From Isoetes taiwanensis (lineage: Eukaryota > Streptophyta > Lycopodiopsida > Isoetales > Isoetaceae), in assembly GCA_021234155.1 (NCBI GenBank), contig JAJEKV010000004.1:1690519-1754518 (forward strand): 64,000 nucleotides of DNA, written 5' to 3'. A program made the position numbers and the translations under genes. The notes under the pieces are model-generated. The model was not told where the DNA came from and did not search any database. It saw only the letters and a program-made list of their open reading frames with translations. Positions 11,469-23,998 of this stretch are shown here, piece after piece (the stretch's first letter is position 1; the number at the start of each line of letters is the position of its first letter).

Positions 11469-11600
11469 CAAGTATTTCAGTTATAACACTATTGCGTATT
11501 AAATGGGAGCAAATGAAATATTCCTCGAGGATTCTTTTTTTAAAACAAAAAGGAGGTCAAAATGAGGGGGGAGGACAAAAAATTGTATTTTTGGCCCCTC
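11469..11600 (+). repeat. Dispersed repeat R1, copy 2
   Basis: Direct copy of 6125-6273 without the 19-base internal duplication. Beyond GGACAAAAAATTGTATTTT the flank becomes a C-rich stretch unlike copy 1, which marks the repeat end. Confidence 0.7.
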
Positions 11601-11710
11601 CCCCTCCCTCCCTCCCAAAAAATCACTATTTTTTTTGTGTAAAGAGAGAATCGACTATGTCAAAGTGACAACTTTCCTTGCAACTAGAATTTTCCATAAG
11701 TATGTTTTTA

Positions 11711-11757
11711 GAATAGAATAGAATAGAATAGAATAGAATAGTTTTTTTATCGTCCAA
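11711..11757 (-). mobile_element. Ultra-short LINE tail insertion (47 bp) with 30-bp target duplication
   Basis: The 30-bp segment at 11681-11710 is repeated exactly at 11758-11787. Between the copies lies only a (GAATA)n tract and TTTTTTTATCGTCCAA. On the minus strand this is the last dozen bases of the adjacent LINE's 3' UTR followed by a CTATT tail. The structure fits target-primed reverse transcription aborted almost at once. Confidence 0.7.
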
Positions 11758-11787
11758 CAACTAGAATTTTCCATAAGTATGTTTTTA

Positions 11788-12465
11788 GAATAGAATAGAA
11801 TAGAATAGAATAGAATAGAATAGAATAGAATAGTTTTTTATCGTCCACTGAGACCAATCGGCCTATGGGACCCAAAGGAGCGCAACAAACTTATTCTTGT
11901 CCGGGTTAAAAACCCTCACCGAAGAAGGGTTTTGAGGAAAAACCGTGGGCGAAGAATAAGAATGTCATCAAACCGCATAAGTATACATCATCATGAAATA
12001 AATGTGTATGTACATGTCGTTAAGCGCGTGCGGAGGACATAGCTGATCTCGCATGTCCATGACCTCCCGAAGGTATGATCCTAGCATCCGTGACGGATGC
12101 CGCGGCTCAATGTCACATGTAGCGGTGGCGGGCCCGACTCAACTCAAAGATAGCGTCCGTCCGATTTGATCATATGTCGGGCAACTTTGAAGGGTATGAG
12201 ATTCATCCTCAATGACTCCCATTTGGCAAAGATTGACAGAGCTCGCCCCGACGCGTGGCTCACCAATCCATCCGCCTGTCTCAATTCAAGATGATGTGCC
12301 CTCGTGCGAATGGAGGCAATGAGTCTGCGTCTTTTCATGGGCAAGTGGGTGCCCAGTAGCATTGTGGGCCCTGTCCAATGTGGGATTTATGTGGGCCGGT
12401 AGTGTGCCGTCTTGACTGTTCAAGGGGCCAGATCCCAAAGCTTGCCGATGAAGCAAGCGTCAAGA
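11788..12465 (-). mobile_element. 5'-truncated LINE with (CTATT)n tail
   Basis: On the minus strand the C-terminus of a LINE ORF2 (PMKRRRLIASIRTRAHHLE, then in a shifted frame a CQMG...DESHTLQSC zinc-knuckle-like end) is followed by a 3' UTR of about 300 bp. The UTR ends GATTGGTCTCAGTGGACG, ATAAAAAA, and then about nine CTATT repeats (11788-11833). The same C-terminal design (MGSHDLR.E..RW, CxxG..E.E.H....C) occurs in the two larger LINEs of this window. All upstream domains are lost. Confidence 0.75.
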
Positions 12466-14283
12466 TATTGCCTAGAGAGAACCTCCAATTTAAGGGAATT
12501 TAACTTTTAACAAAAAATTGAAGTGAAGTCTGTAACTAAAATTGTAGTATTTTAAAAAATTGAAGATAAAATCTTCATATTCACATGCAAAATTTAGAAT
12601 CTTTTCCTAAGACTCGGTTATGTGCAAAAGTATGAGGAGTGATTAGGGAGGAATCTAGCACATCATCATATTCGTTTATGCCATCTTCATCACCTTCGCT
12701 TCTTTCATTATCACTTGAGGAAGTGTTTGATTTATCTTCCTCGTCACCATCAACAGAGGATGAATCATTGCTACCACCCCTCACTTCTTCATCTTCGTCC
12801 TCGTAATTATAAGCCTTCTTATGATCATTCTTTGGCGTAGACAATTGTCAGATTTCAATTTGAAATCATAGCACAATATAGTCACTTAGGTTTAGCTCAT
12901 CCCTACAACCCACTTTCTTGGAGTTTCTTCCCTTTCCTTGAATTTTCATTTCTAACTCATATACGTATTGAAGATTTTTTTTCTCTTACTGCGATACAAT
13001 ATTTTTTTATATCAAAATCGTCAGTACACTGGCTTTTCCTACTGTTCAAAACCAAATAACAAAAAAAAAATCCACCGGATACAAGCAGTCAAGTGTTAAT
13101 TTGAATATTACTGTACCATTCTTGAGGACACTTTCTTACTTAGTCATTACTTTGCATACCCCAAAAATAAATTAAAAAAAAAGTATTGGCATTCTTGGGA
13201 TAGCCAGAGTCAATGCTTGGGTCTAAAACTGGCATATCCAAGTGCGCCTACCGTTGTCTCCTCTTCCTATGATGTCAACTATAGTTCAAGAATTATAGGG
13301 AGCAGCTTGAGAACTGACCATGATTGTACGGTAGTTGCCAGCACTATCAATCCCCTGTTTTATATATTGTAACTAACTCTGTTGACGGTCCAATGCATGT
13401 GGAAGACTTCATGTAGAGCCCTATTAAATAAAGAAGTCAGAATTGGAACAATCTGAAATCCAACCCACTTTAATATATTTGCCTGCATGTCATCTGGATT
13501 TGTTGCTTTGCCATTTTCAAGTATTACACCCAATGGTCTAGAGGCTGCATAGACTTGTGTAGTACTTTTCTCTAGAATGCTCTGGGGTGGTGATTAAGAA
13601 GGTAAAACATTTCAGTTGGTGTTCTACAATGTAATATGCCTCCTTCCCTTTCATTAAATCTCTGTATTGCCTGAAGGCTAGAGGATCAGCTACCTATCTG
13701 GACTGCCATTTGAGATCTTTATATTCATCATCATACCGTTTGTTTCGAGGGAAATTGGGTATGCATCACAGTCTACTAATGCGCCTTCTTTCAAAACATT
13801 GCTCTAAAATGTGATGGTCTAAGTATCACGGCTAATACACCGTTCTTATTGGTATTATTGCCACAATTGTATATTTCCATAGTACATCGATGTTGACACC
13901 CAAGTAGAAGTGCTGCAAGCACATGGTTAAGTGGTCCTCCAATACTCAATGCAACATGAAAGGGTGTGTATACACAAGACTTTCTCGGTCCATATGCCAT
14001 TGGCCCGATTAGTCGAAAGTGGGCCACCCTCAAGATATCCGAGAGGAATATTGGTCGTGATACTATGATTGTCCTAGTTACTTGTCCTACTTTTAACATG
14101 GAGACGTTCATGATATCTTTGAAGCTAGGTGCCATAGTGTATGTAATAGTAGACATGTTAACAAGGATGGTTACTTGTATGATGGTAAGACCTGATTCTG
14201 TAATCTCTTGGATTTTTTCACTGCATGTTTATATGTCTGGATGCTTACAAAGTTACGGCGCCTCAATCCCCACTTAGTTTTAT
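12466..14283. other. No gene recognised
   Basis: A minus-strand frame at 12581-12844 encodes a Ser/Asp/Glu-rich low-complexity peptide with no match. Overlapping open frames at 13791-14277 on both strands are likewise unmatched. Confidence 0.4.
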
Positions 14284-15239
14284 GGATAACCCAGTGCCGC
14301 AAAAAGCGGGGGTTTCAACCCTTAAAAATCCCGGTAACTTTTGAAAAATCCGGTGCCCTTACTTATTTCCGGCAAAAAATTCAAAGAAAAGGCGAAAATC
14401 CGATGCCCTTGTTAGTTTACAGGCAAAAATCCGGTAACTCCATAAGGGAGTAGGATATTTTTTATATACTAATATGTACATATGACTATATGACCAATAA
14501 CAAATAAATAAATACCAATCAACCAACCAAAAGAAAATCCCAATCCTCCCAAGTTACGTGCCCTTTTATTAGTACTATCTACACATATATAAGTGAGTTT
14601 CAAATTTCTATTTTCTGTTTTTGTCGTGGGTATTTTTTCTGCGCCGCAATCGATTTGTTGCTTTTGTTGCCACGTTTTTTCTAATAAATCCAATCCGTCG
14701 AACTCCGTCTAGGTTGTAGTTATGGTGTTCACAAGCTAAGCTATGGCGGTGTATAATCTATGTCCACAGGCTATGGCGGTGGATAGTCTGCGGATTTGTC
14801 TGGTTATTTGGCCTTGGCCGCCTGTATATAACTCGGTAGATCTTGTGCACCTATAACTCTGAATAATTTTAAAATTGTGCTCGGATTTGCTCTGCATCAG
14901 GCCAGTCCATAAGTTTTCTTGCATCTATCTGTTTTCCTGCATCTATCTGTAAGTTTTCTTGCATCGGTCCAGTCTAGAATGTTTGTCGGATTTGCTTTCT
15001 TGATTTCAGACCGTCAGGAACAGATCAAGCTTGAGTCTAAAGGAATCCACGCCCTGATGGTGTTGTGAACATAAAAAAATTGTTGTGGTTGAGCCTTATC
15101 CTTAGCCGCCCAGACCATGAAGTTTCTAAGGTCAGAGAAGCCAGGTCGTGATGGGCCGTGGCTGTCTTTTTGCTCTCAGAGTCTCCACGCCGTGAGGGGC
15201 CGTGGAGCTGTTGGTTTTTTGTGCATGCAATATGCTCTT

Positions 15240-15325
15240 GATCTATATGAATCTGTGGAGCGGCTAGGAGGAAAGGACGAATTGATTTATTCGCTTGCCA
15301 GAGAATTGATGCTCTGTCCAAAAGT
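15240..15325 (+). other. Possible captured exon inside the hAT element
   Basis: An open stretch reading DLYESVERLGGKDELIYSLA and then RELMLCPK ends at a strong GTAAGTGAG donor. I do not recognise the family. The donor and the sharp coding-like character suggest another captured exon. Confidence 0.3.
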
Positions 15326-15894
15326 AAGTGAGAATCCTCTGTTTTTCAAATGATATAGCCCCAGAAGATTGAGATCTGGATGCAGAAGATTGAGATCTGG
15401 GTTGTGCTAAAAAATGGCTCTTTTGTGCTCCAAAAATAGCAAAATGTATCGAATCATCTGTTATGTATATAAAGCTCAAACACAGATCAGAGAAGCCTGT
15501 GAAATTGGTAAGCTGTGTTGGGCAAAATCGGATGTTGCATCAAGAAAACTCGGAGTAAGTTGGGCGTTGGGCCTCTGTTTGGGAAGAAGATCTGGCAGAG
15601 CCGTTGGGCCTCTGCGTGCATAAGTTATATAGCTGGTAGAAGATCTGGCTTTGGCGTAAGAGCAAGAACATGGCAAAAGAACCATTTACAACTGTATTGG
15701 TCGATTTTGGGGCCCTGCTGTACTGGTCGATTTTGGGGCCCAAATGTGTGCCAAATGATGCTGGTGTGGATCTAAGTAGCGAAGGAAATATCCTTTTAGC
15801 AGAGGGGTTGAAGAAAATAGTTGGATAGACTGAATGTGTGGCCGTTGCTGCTGGGCCTACGCCCCTCCCAGATGGCTTCAAAATGTTGCAAAGA

Positions 15895-16238
15895 GGGCAG
15901 AGTGTCTTTTCTGGGATGATTGGCAGCGGCTCTGGATCTTGGCTCTGTGGTTTACTATCATGGCGGTTCTTTTTACTTGGAAATTTGTACAATATAGTTA
16001 CAGATTAGGATTTGATGTTATGGGTTACTGTGTCTGTACAGCAAAAGGAGCTGCTGAAACTCTGAAGCTGAATGTGTCTCTAGTTTTATTGCCTATTTGT
16101 TGGAACACAATCACTTGGTTACGGTCCACTGCAGTGTCATCAGCAATACCCTTTTTCATAAGGCAGGTTCATGTGCCCCTAAAGAAAGTAATTGACACCA
16201 TTGGATCCTTAGTGATGCTTCTGAATGGTATTTCCTGA
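15895..16238 (+). pseudogene. RBOH (respiratory burst NADPH oxidase) fragment inside the hAT element
   Basis: RBOH proteins are plasma-membrane NADPH oxidases that make superoxide. The frame reads [14 protein letters not shown], then [46 protein letters not shown] and SAIPF. This is the first two membrane helices of the ferric-reductase domain, in order. After SAIPF the expected DDN-F-K segment is lost or altered (VPLKKVID may be its remnant). A Trp replaces the family Arg in CRNT. The fragment starts right after GAGGGCAG, a plausible splice acceptor, and lies on the transposase strand. EF-hands, the later haem-binding helices and the FAD/NADPH domains are absent. Confidence 0.8.
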
Positions 16239-16239
16239 T

Positions 16240-17800
16240 AGGCTAAGGATTTTTTAAAGTTTTTCTGTAACAGCTAAACCCACTCTTTGACAAAAGCCTC
16301 TGTCCTAAAGCGGCCTTCTACCGGCTTCTCTAACAGCTGGGCGCCGTTTTCATAGTTGCTCTATAGTGGTATTTTTTTTTTTCATTTTTAATAGTTATAT
16401 ATTATTCACAGGATTAATTGTTGATATTTTTTTTTGTGTAGGAAATATTTAACTTGAGCCCTAAGGTCGTATGATAAAGAAAAACGATCTTTATGGCTAC
16501 TTGATACTTGCCATATTTGCGACTTCTTTTTGCTCGAGTTTTTAGAGTATAGGAACTCTACATGTAAAACACATTTTCAGACTCTATGTGAAACACATTT
16601 TTAGTTAAGGGTGGTTGAACTACAACTTCAATGTTTGTTTACAAAATTTCTCAATGTAATCAATGCATGGGATTGTAATCCTCACTGTTAGCACAATTGA
16701 AATTTGATTTGTATTATTGTGAATAAGAGAGCAACTACAAAGTGTGAGGACATCATATAAATGACTACGCAAAATAGATCCTGCAATGCAATGGTTATAT
16801 CTACAAATGTGGGGGCAAAACATAAGTGACTATGGGAGATGCTTACACTGCATTGGGCATAATCTAACAGTGACTCAACCCGTAATGACCCCTCAACTAT
16901 TGTAATTACATATTGGTTTACTTAAATTGTGAGTGATAATTGAATAACCTTTCTCTCTACGTTATGAGACAACATGTTTACTACTTTGTCATTTCTAGGT
17001 TGAGTTGCAAAATAGGAAAAACAGCCCTCCAAATGGGCTGTAGTGAATCAAAACTATTTTGTGTCATAAATATGCAACCTCTATGCCATATAAAATGAGA
17101 TGCCAATGTATAATAAGATCGGATTGATTGCAGGTTTTAGCACTTTGTATAAGGAAGTGGTTGTGGTCCTTTTTGTTGAAGAGAAATGTTCGCGGCGGCC
17201 TTGGCCGCCGCGATAAATTTCTTGTAATAAAGTTAGTCGTATAGTAAAGTTAGTTGTGCCATTAATAAATTAATAAAGGTGGGTGGATATTTTTGTTCCC
17301 TCCAAAATAGAAAAGGAACGTGGATTTATCAATCGCACCATTCATTCATTGGAGAGAATTGGTGGCCTTAGATAGAAGTTAAAGAGGAAAAAAATAAGGA
17401 AGAGAAGCGGAACAGACAAAAAGCGGTGCCGGTTTGTGCCATTGTGAGACTTCAAGCATTGCTCATTGCTGTGGGAGGTGGAAAATAGAAGAAAAGGCAT
17501 GGATGGAAGCTAGGAGGATGAATGAGCAGCCTAAGGATCGTGCTTGGATGTCACTGCATTGACTTTCTTCTGCACGAATTTCCTTTCGACAGCAGCAGAT
17601 GCCTTCTTAAATGCATTGTTCATCAAGAAGCAAAGGTTAGTGATGCAAATTTTTTACAGGGAGCATTTTAAAAGTAGGATTTCATATAAGGAAAAGAAAT
17701 TTGTCTGAGCAATCTCTTACCCACAGGTTCTAGGCCTTGAAATGGTTCCCTTTTCATTCAATTCAATTGCATCCGGTCTTTGTGACATTGATTATTTGAT
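16240..17800. other. Non-coding part of the hAT element
   Basis: No family is recognised. AT-rich sequence lies before the transposase start. Confidence 0.5.
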
Positions 17801-17807
17801 TTAATCA

Positions 17808-20024
17808 ATGACAAGATCAAACAAGGCTAAGAAACGAAAGGGTGTTCTTGGCCAAAATGTTTTGGATATGTTTAAAAAAGCAAGGAAGAAAAAAGAGATT
17901 CAATTAGGTAGAGTGAGGAGGAGCCTGAGGCATCTACTAAACCTTCCTTTCAATATAAATGGCTGGAGCAATGGAAGTGGATGCGCTATGACAAGGAGGA
18001 GGATGCAATATTTTGCACTACTTGTGAAGTTTATGCGATTTCAGGTATTATTTCATCACTGTCGTATCATGTTATTTTGCTCCTTATTTATCCTCCGTAA
18101 TTTAGTTATTTTCTGTTGATTGTATAGGGAATACTCCATTTTCTAAAGGTGGCTCACGAAATTTTAAGACTTCAAGTTTCAATGAGCATGCCAGTAGCAA
18201 GATGCATGTGCTTGCTTTCTCAAAGCAAGAGGATGCTAAGAAACTAGTGAAACCTCTTGTCGTTGCTGTTCAAAAATCTCTTGATGCTATTGATGGGGCT
18301 ATAGTGAACTTGTTTAGGCAAAGATACAATCGCGGGCATCCGTGTCATTGTCATTCTATGATTTTGAGCACATAATTGAGCTTCTTCAGTTGGCAGATTG
18401 TCCTTCTATTACGAGGCAACTTTATCATACTGATAAAGCTTGTCAAGAATTTATTTGTTGTATAAGTAAGAGCATTGAGGATGATATAGTTGAAAAATTG
18501 AAGAGTAGCCCTTTCTTTGGCTTGCAAGTTGATGAATCAACTGATATATCCACACAACAACATATTGTGCTATGTGGTTGTGAGCCAAAGAGAAGTCTTC
18601 TTGGCATGTTAAAGGTAGAACAAGCTGATGCAAACTCTTTATGTGATACAATACTTCAACATTTGCAGAAGCTTGGATTAGAGAAACTTAGAATGGTGGG
18701 ATTTGGTTCGGATGGTGCTTCCGTGATGACAGGAATAAGAACAGGTGTTGCAGCGAGACTTAAAAGCAAGTAGCTATTCATTGCATTGCCCATCGGACCA
18801 ATCTTGCGGTCCAAGATGCAACTAAAGTTTGTAACATGGAATGGACACAACATATTGAGAAATTAGTGAACTCCTTAGCATCTCATTTCTCTTGCAGTAG
18901 CAAAAGATTGACAAAATTACAAGAACTGCTTGAGGATAATGCATGTGAGATTCTACGTCTTGAAAAGATTCAAGACACTCGTTGGTTGAGCAGACATGGA
19001 GCTATAAGTAAGGTTTGTTTCGATTTACCTGCTTTGTTGGAGTACTCAGAGCTTGAGTGTTATGAAATCTTTAAGCAATTGGCAAATTTGAAGGCGATAT
19101 ATTTGTTGCATTTTTTAGCTTAATATCCTTGGTGGGCTCACTATCTTGAGCAAACTATTTCAAGCAGATTATGTTGACATTACCTGTGTTCATGAGCATG
19201 TACAAAGTGTCATTGATGCTATTGATGTTTTCTACATTGCTAACCGGGAATATGATTCAAATGCTAGTGAAGTGGATAGATGCGGATATCCTGTCATTCC
19301 AGACTATGGACCACCTGATGGATGGCTCGCCCAATTGAGAACCTCTATTCATGGTGACGAGTATAGGTTGTACAAAATAATGAGATATAAAGATGGAGCA
19401 GATTTGGAAGAAGCAATCTTTCTACAAAAATCATATGCCAAGGTAATATGTGATTGCTTGAGAACTAGATTTGAGGATATTTCGATTTTGAAGCATTTCA
19501 ATGTACTTTCTCCTTTAAACATACCTAGAGTTTCTCTAAAAGCACGGAGGTTTGGTGAAGATAGCATTGAAGAATTGATTAAGTTTTATGGCACACCAAA
19601 GCTTGTTAGAGGATCACCACAGTTGCAGCCACTTATTGACTCAAACAAGTTGAGAGGGGAGTTTGCTGATTACAAAATTCATGCTACGTCTAATTGGCCA
19701 CGCAAGAATCTTGAGGAAGTAGCATTGGTTATAGCTTCTAATTCTGTGAATGAGAATAGATTCAAGAATATTTTTACATTGCTTCAAATTGCACTAGTCC
19801 AATGTGCAAGCAACGCTATTTGTGAGAGTGTTTTCAGCAGGAGAACCTCCATTAAAACCAAATGGCGTGCACGAATGGAAATTGAGAGCTTGAATGCATG
19901 CACTTCAATACAGGTTAATGGTCCTTCATTGGCTAGGGATTTTGATTTCACAGGAAGCCTTGCAGTTTGGAAGGGCAAGGCCAAACACCAAATTTACAAT
20001 GGTGAGTCAAGCAAGCATGTGTGA
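17808..20024 (+). pseudogene. hAT transposase with TTF-type zinc finger, multiply frameshifted
   Basis: Domains in order: a basic N-terminus (MTRSNKAKKRKG); a TTF-type zinc finger (YKWLEQWKWMRYDKEEDAIF then CTTC) in the next frame; an intron at about 18045-18127; the DUF4371/RNase H-like core with GLQVDESTDISTQQHIV and GFGSDGASVMTG at 18342-18773, which includes a catalytic-type Asp; CIAHRTNLA in a shifted frame; DTRWLSR at about 18975; and the hAT C-terminal dimerisation region (CASNAICESVFSR...IKTKWR) near 19800-19900. Frame changes occur near 17915, 18335, 18772 and 19115. The TTF plus DUF4371 design matches the ZMYM/TTF-like hAT group. Confidence 0.88.
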
Positions 20025-20370
20025 TTTATTTTGTACTTGAAGTAGTACGCTGTTGTTTCTTCTGGGTATATAGGCCTATGAGCTTTATTTATCTTTGATT
20101 TGATGTAAGAAGTTTTTATTATGAATTTAAAGCAATATTATTATTTTAGTAATGGCTCTAAGTATTCTGTGCCGCATATTCAAATTATAAGCTTTAAAAT
20201 TAAGTGCAATTTTTAAATCCGGTTAGTTTTTCATTTGAGGGCAAATTTCCGGTAACTTGTGATTGAAACAGGACAAATCCGACTCATCTAAAAAAAAATC
20301 CGGTATAGCCTCTTTGGAAAAGGCGAAAATCCTACAAGGCTAGAAAATTCTTTCGCACCCTGGGATAACC

Positions 20371-20737
20371 CCTTTTATTCACGGTGTAAGCAAAGTTGAA
20401 GGAGAAACCCAATGTAGCTAGGCAGCTGAGAGATGGGATGAATAAACACGTGTTGATATTTAGAATTTGCTAGTTTGATATTTCTTGGATATTATATACA
20501 TTATCTATGCTATACATATCACTTGAGTGTAGCCCTTGGGCCTATATTGAATATAATTTTATTTTTCTCAAAGAATAAATATGAGATTCTTTACCATATT
20601 TTTTGGGCATGGTTGCATTGTAATTCCATTGATCAACAAAGCATGCATTAAGATAAGCATTTCATGGATACCAATGGTCAAGTATGATGGGATACCCAAG
20701 TACCATGGGGCTAACTATCTAGGACCGTCCGACCGTT
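20371..20737. other. Possible 5' LTR remnant before a primer binding site
   Basis: The stretch before 20738 ends CCGTTCCA, a CA end as in LTRs, followed directly by a tRNA-Met-like primer site. The left boundary of the LTR is not visible to me. Confidence 0.35.
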
Positions 20738-20756
20738 CCAATTGGTACCGGAGCTG
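20738..20756 (+). other. Primer-binding-site-like sequence of an LTR retrotransposon
   Basis: TTGGTACCGGAGCTGAGGTT resembles the plant initiator tRNA-Met primer site TGGTATCAGAGC with two changes. It sits about 90 bp before the gag relic. Confidence 0.55.
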
Positions 20757-20829
20757 AGGTTTGGTCATGGGCAATGTTTGAGATGGTCAAGTTGTGAGAA
20801 TTATTGATATTCCTTGCCTCGGTTATAGA

Positions 20830-21870
20830 TCATCGTAGAGATGGATTCCCCAGGAGGAGCTAGACAATGTAGTGGAGCTGGAGTTAGTGGACTCCTGTTG
20901 TAGTTGCACGTCTCCAAACTCTTCAGCAAGTGCTGCAACAGAATGCATCGCAGGAAAAGATAAAATCTGACAAAAGGCAGTCGACAAGTTGTTGAAGGAT
21001 ACTAAGAGAGAAGTCTTTAGTAGGAGATGATGTTGATGCATGGGTACGTGGTGTTGAGTTTTATTTTAATCTCATTCATCCGGAGGATTCTGTCAAAGTT
21101 GTACTGGCTCAAGTGATGCTTGGAGGATTTGCTAGACTTTGGAGGGAGAATCGCTTATGTGATCCAAATAAGGCGGCGGGTTAGGCTACATGGCAAGAAT
21201 TGAAAAGGGTCTTTGGGGGACACTTTATACCTCCTAGATACAAAGTTGATAAGATGAATGAATTTGTGGATTTAACACAGAAGGGTACTGTGACCGAGTA
21301 CAATAAGAAGTTTATTAGATTGCAATACCATTGTCCTTTTGATGATAAAGAGAAACTGTGTGCTAGATTTGTGAAAGGTCTTCATGTTGATATTAAAAGT
21401 AGTATGTCCAGTGTAGTTTATAAAGACCTAGAGGAGATAGTTAGGATTGCTAAAAACTCGGAAGTTGATCTCACTGAGAAGGCAAGACTGGAGGCTCAAT
21501 GAAAAAGGCAGGTACCTTCTACATTGCAGGCTGGAAACGTCATGACTACAGGTAGACCCTTTGAATCGAGAAGGTATGGCTGCACGGGCTATGAGTATCC
21601 AAGATGGTCAAAATCAAGGATCTCGTCTTGCATGTGCACCATTGGCCGATGAACCTAGGGCGAGGTGTATCAGTGAGAACAAAAGTTTTAGATGCCGAGA
21701 AGTTGGGTATTATGGATGAGATTGCCCAAGGACAGTGTGGGCTCAACATGACAGATGCCCAAATCAATAGCTCATACAAAATTCTAATAGTTCTTATGGA
21801 CAAAGTCAAGGCAGAGGAACTCAGGGTAGAAGAAATTGTAAAGAGCCTAGCATGTTAGTAGGCATGCCAG
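20830..21870 (+). pseudogene. Ty3/Gypsy-type gag relic
   Basis: The translation runs DAWVRGVEFYFN, QVMLGGFARLWRENR, then (21200-21502) FGGHFIPPRYKVDKMNEFVD, VTEYNKKFIRL and ARFVKGLHVDI. This is the retrotrans_gag order found upstream of plant Ty3 polyproteins. A zinc knuckle follows in another frame near 21690 (FRCREVGYYG.DCP). Stops and frameshifts are scattered throughout. Protease, RT and integrase are not found; sequence similarity ends before the (GTT)50 tract at 22114. Confidence 0.8.
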
Positions 21871-22112
21871 AGTAAACACATTATTATAGTGGTCATTAAA
21901 TTGATTATTGCATTGGCCAATACATATGTGATATGTATGGGATTTAACAAGTTCGTCTCCAAACCTAATGATCAACCCAGTCTCGCATTCAGTTTACTGC
22001 CACTTGGCAATTAATCCTACAAAACCTCTTGATATACATATAGGGACCAATTGGAGGTATTGGATGACGTTGAAATCCTTGCCTATATACAATGGAGAAG
22101 TATTGGCTTATA

Positions 22113-22266
<154 letters not shown>

Positions 22267-23614
22267 TCGGTCTTGCTCACTTAGGGCCTTGAGAGGCTAT
22301 GGAGCACTAAAAAACCAGCAAAGTGCATCATATTTTTAATATCGAAGTACAATGGCTATCTACCGCCTTCAAATATAATCCTAACTCATAACAAGAGATA
22401 GAAAACAATGATTGAAGATCTGACGCTTGGATTTCAAACTGTTCCCTGATCTCGTTGTAGCCGTGCAATGCAGGAGTACATGTGCCTCATCTTCTATACT
22501 ATAAGAATCACAAGCTCTGCATACCTTGTCTTCAAGTGAAGTATTTGACCATCTGCCTGTCTCAACTCCCAATTTATGTGAGCTCGTTCTATAACGAGCT
22601 ATGACATGCTTTAGATGTGTCGGCATTTCTGACCACAAATACTCTTGGCTCTTATACTCGCCCATGTGATTTATCTGAGTTCTGTAATGAAGCATTCTAC
22701 TACCTTGGTGCATCTGTTTTACATTCAGGCCAATTTTCATCATTCAGATCCCATTTTCCTGCCCAGGTTTTGAAATCATGGATCCAACCTTGCTGCTTTG
22801 AAACCATCATTGCTTGATGGGATAAGCGTTCTGGTGATTGATCTCTAATCCTATTAATGAAATTTATAGTCTGAAATAATGCTTCCAATTCTAGTGGAAA
22901 CATATCTGCCTCTACAAGCATAATTGCATATGGTATATGAGCTTTTATGCCAAGCACATTTCTCAAAAATAGCTTCTGAATTGTTTCTATTTGATTCCAT
23001 AACTTGGCAGAGATGCTAGGTCCCCATATAGGAGCCCCATACAATAGCACGGTTTGAACCAATGTCTTAAACAAAAGCTTTCTAAGCCCCCAATCATGCA
23101 GAGAAATTTTAGAACATTTAGAAAGCATACCATAGAGCGCCATTTTCCCGCCTGTGGATCTCCTTTTGACACAATCCTTCCAGTTGTAGCTTGAGGAGAA
23201 ATCTATCTCCGGGTACTTAAAACTCTCCACTGTTTCGATTTCCTGCTCTAGATACATGAACTTTGCCCGAACACCATAACTTTGGATTTTGCAACATTTA
23301 CTTTCATTTGCCTTGCTGCACAAAACGCCGCTAAATTATGCAAATGCTCTTGTAGCACATGTTGCTTGGATGCCAATAGCCCCACATCGTCAGCATACAG
23401 TAATAAGTGTACTATATAAGCTTCAAGCTGAGTCCTTGCCAAAGAGCATGCATGTAGCCATTCTTCAAGCTCGTCGATAAAGAGGTCGAATAATGTAGGA
23501 GATAAAGGACATCCTTGCGCACCCCTACCACAGGATTTACTTCCCGAGAAAATTTGATTAATACCTCTGCATACAATTGTGAGATTGTTCCTCTTATGTT
23601 TTCTGGACTAGCCC

Positions 23615-23680
23615 ATTGTATGGGTCCCATGACCTATTGGTCTCCGTGGACGTTAAAAAAACTATTCTATTCTATTGGAA
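23615..23680 (+). mobile_element. Short LINE 3'-tail fragment inserted in the LINE
   Basis: GGTCCCATGACCTATTGGTC, then TCCGTGGACGTTAAAAAAAC and (TATTC)n splits the RT frame between LGIPIE and NIRGTISQLY. This is the conserved 3' motif of the 11.8-12.5 kb LINE, on the opposite strand to its host. Its left boundary is approximate. Confidence 0.6.
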
Positions 23681-23998
23681 TACCGAGCTGCTCCATTCTG
23701 TCACCTAACTTCCGCTGCACTGTGTCAAATGCTTTTGCAAAATCTATAAATGCAATATACAATGCTGCAGATTGTGCCTTTGCTTTCGCTACTAACACAC
23801 AAAGTGTTAATGCATGATCTAACGTATTAAAATCTTTCCGAAAGCCCGCTTGAAAATTGGAGCGCTTGCCATTCTCTTCTGCCCAGGTGCTCAACTTGTA
23901 TTCCAGCAAGCTTCCCAAAATTTTGGCGAAAGTGCTACCTATCAGGATGGTTTCGTAATTCCGTACTACATTCTTGTCCCCTGATTTATGAATTGGGT

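Larger units (their letters stand above)
14284..20370 (+). mobile_element. Complete hAT transposon with perfect 8-bp target duplications
   Basis: Element 14292-20362 (6,071 bp) is flanked by GGATAACC at 14284-14291 and 20363-20370. Its ends are CAGTGCCGCAAAAAG on the left and, read inward, CAGGGTGCGAAAGAA on the right, the imperfect short TIRs of hAT elements. Subterminal regions on both sides repeat AAATCCGGT-like words, typical transposase-binding clutter. The transposase occupies the right third. The left 3.5 kb holds a captured RBOH fragment (separate entry) and otherwise unrecognised DNA. The transposase has at least four disruptions, so movement would need another element. Confidence 0.88.

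Noticed and set aside
6125-11600. The R1 direct repeats as LTRs of a 5.3-kb LTR retrotransposon
   Set aside because: The copies are only about 130-150 bp, have no TG...CA ends or target duplication, and no gag or pol lies between them.
15540-15992. 150-codon minus-strand frame in the hAT element
   Set aside because: It is a shadow that partly overlaps the RBOH fragment on the other strand and has no family match of its own.
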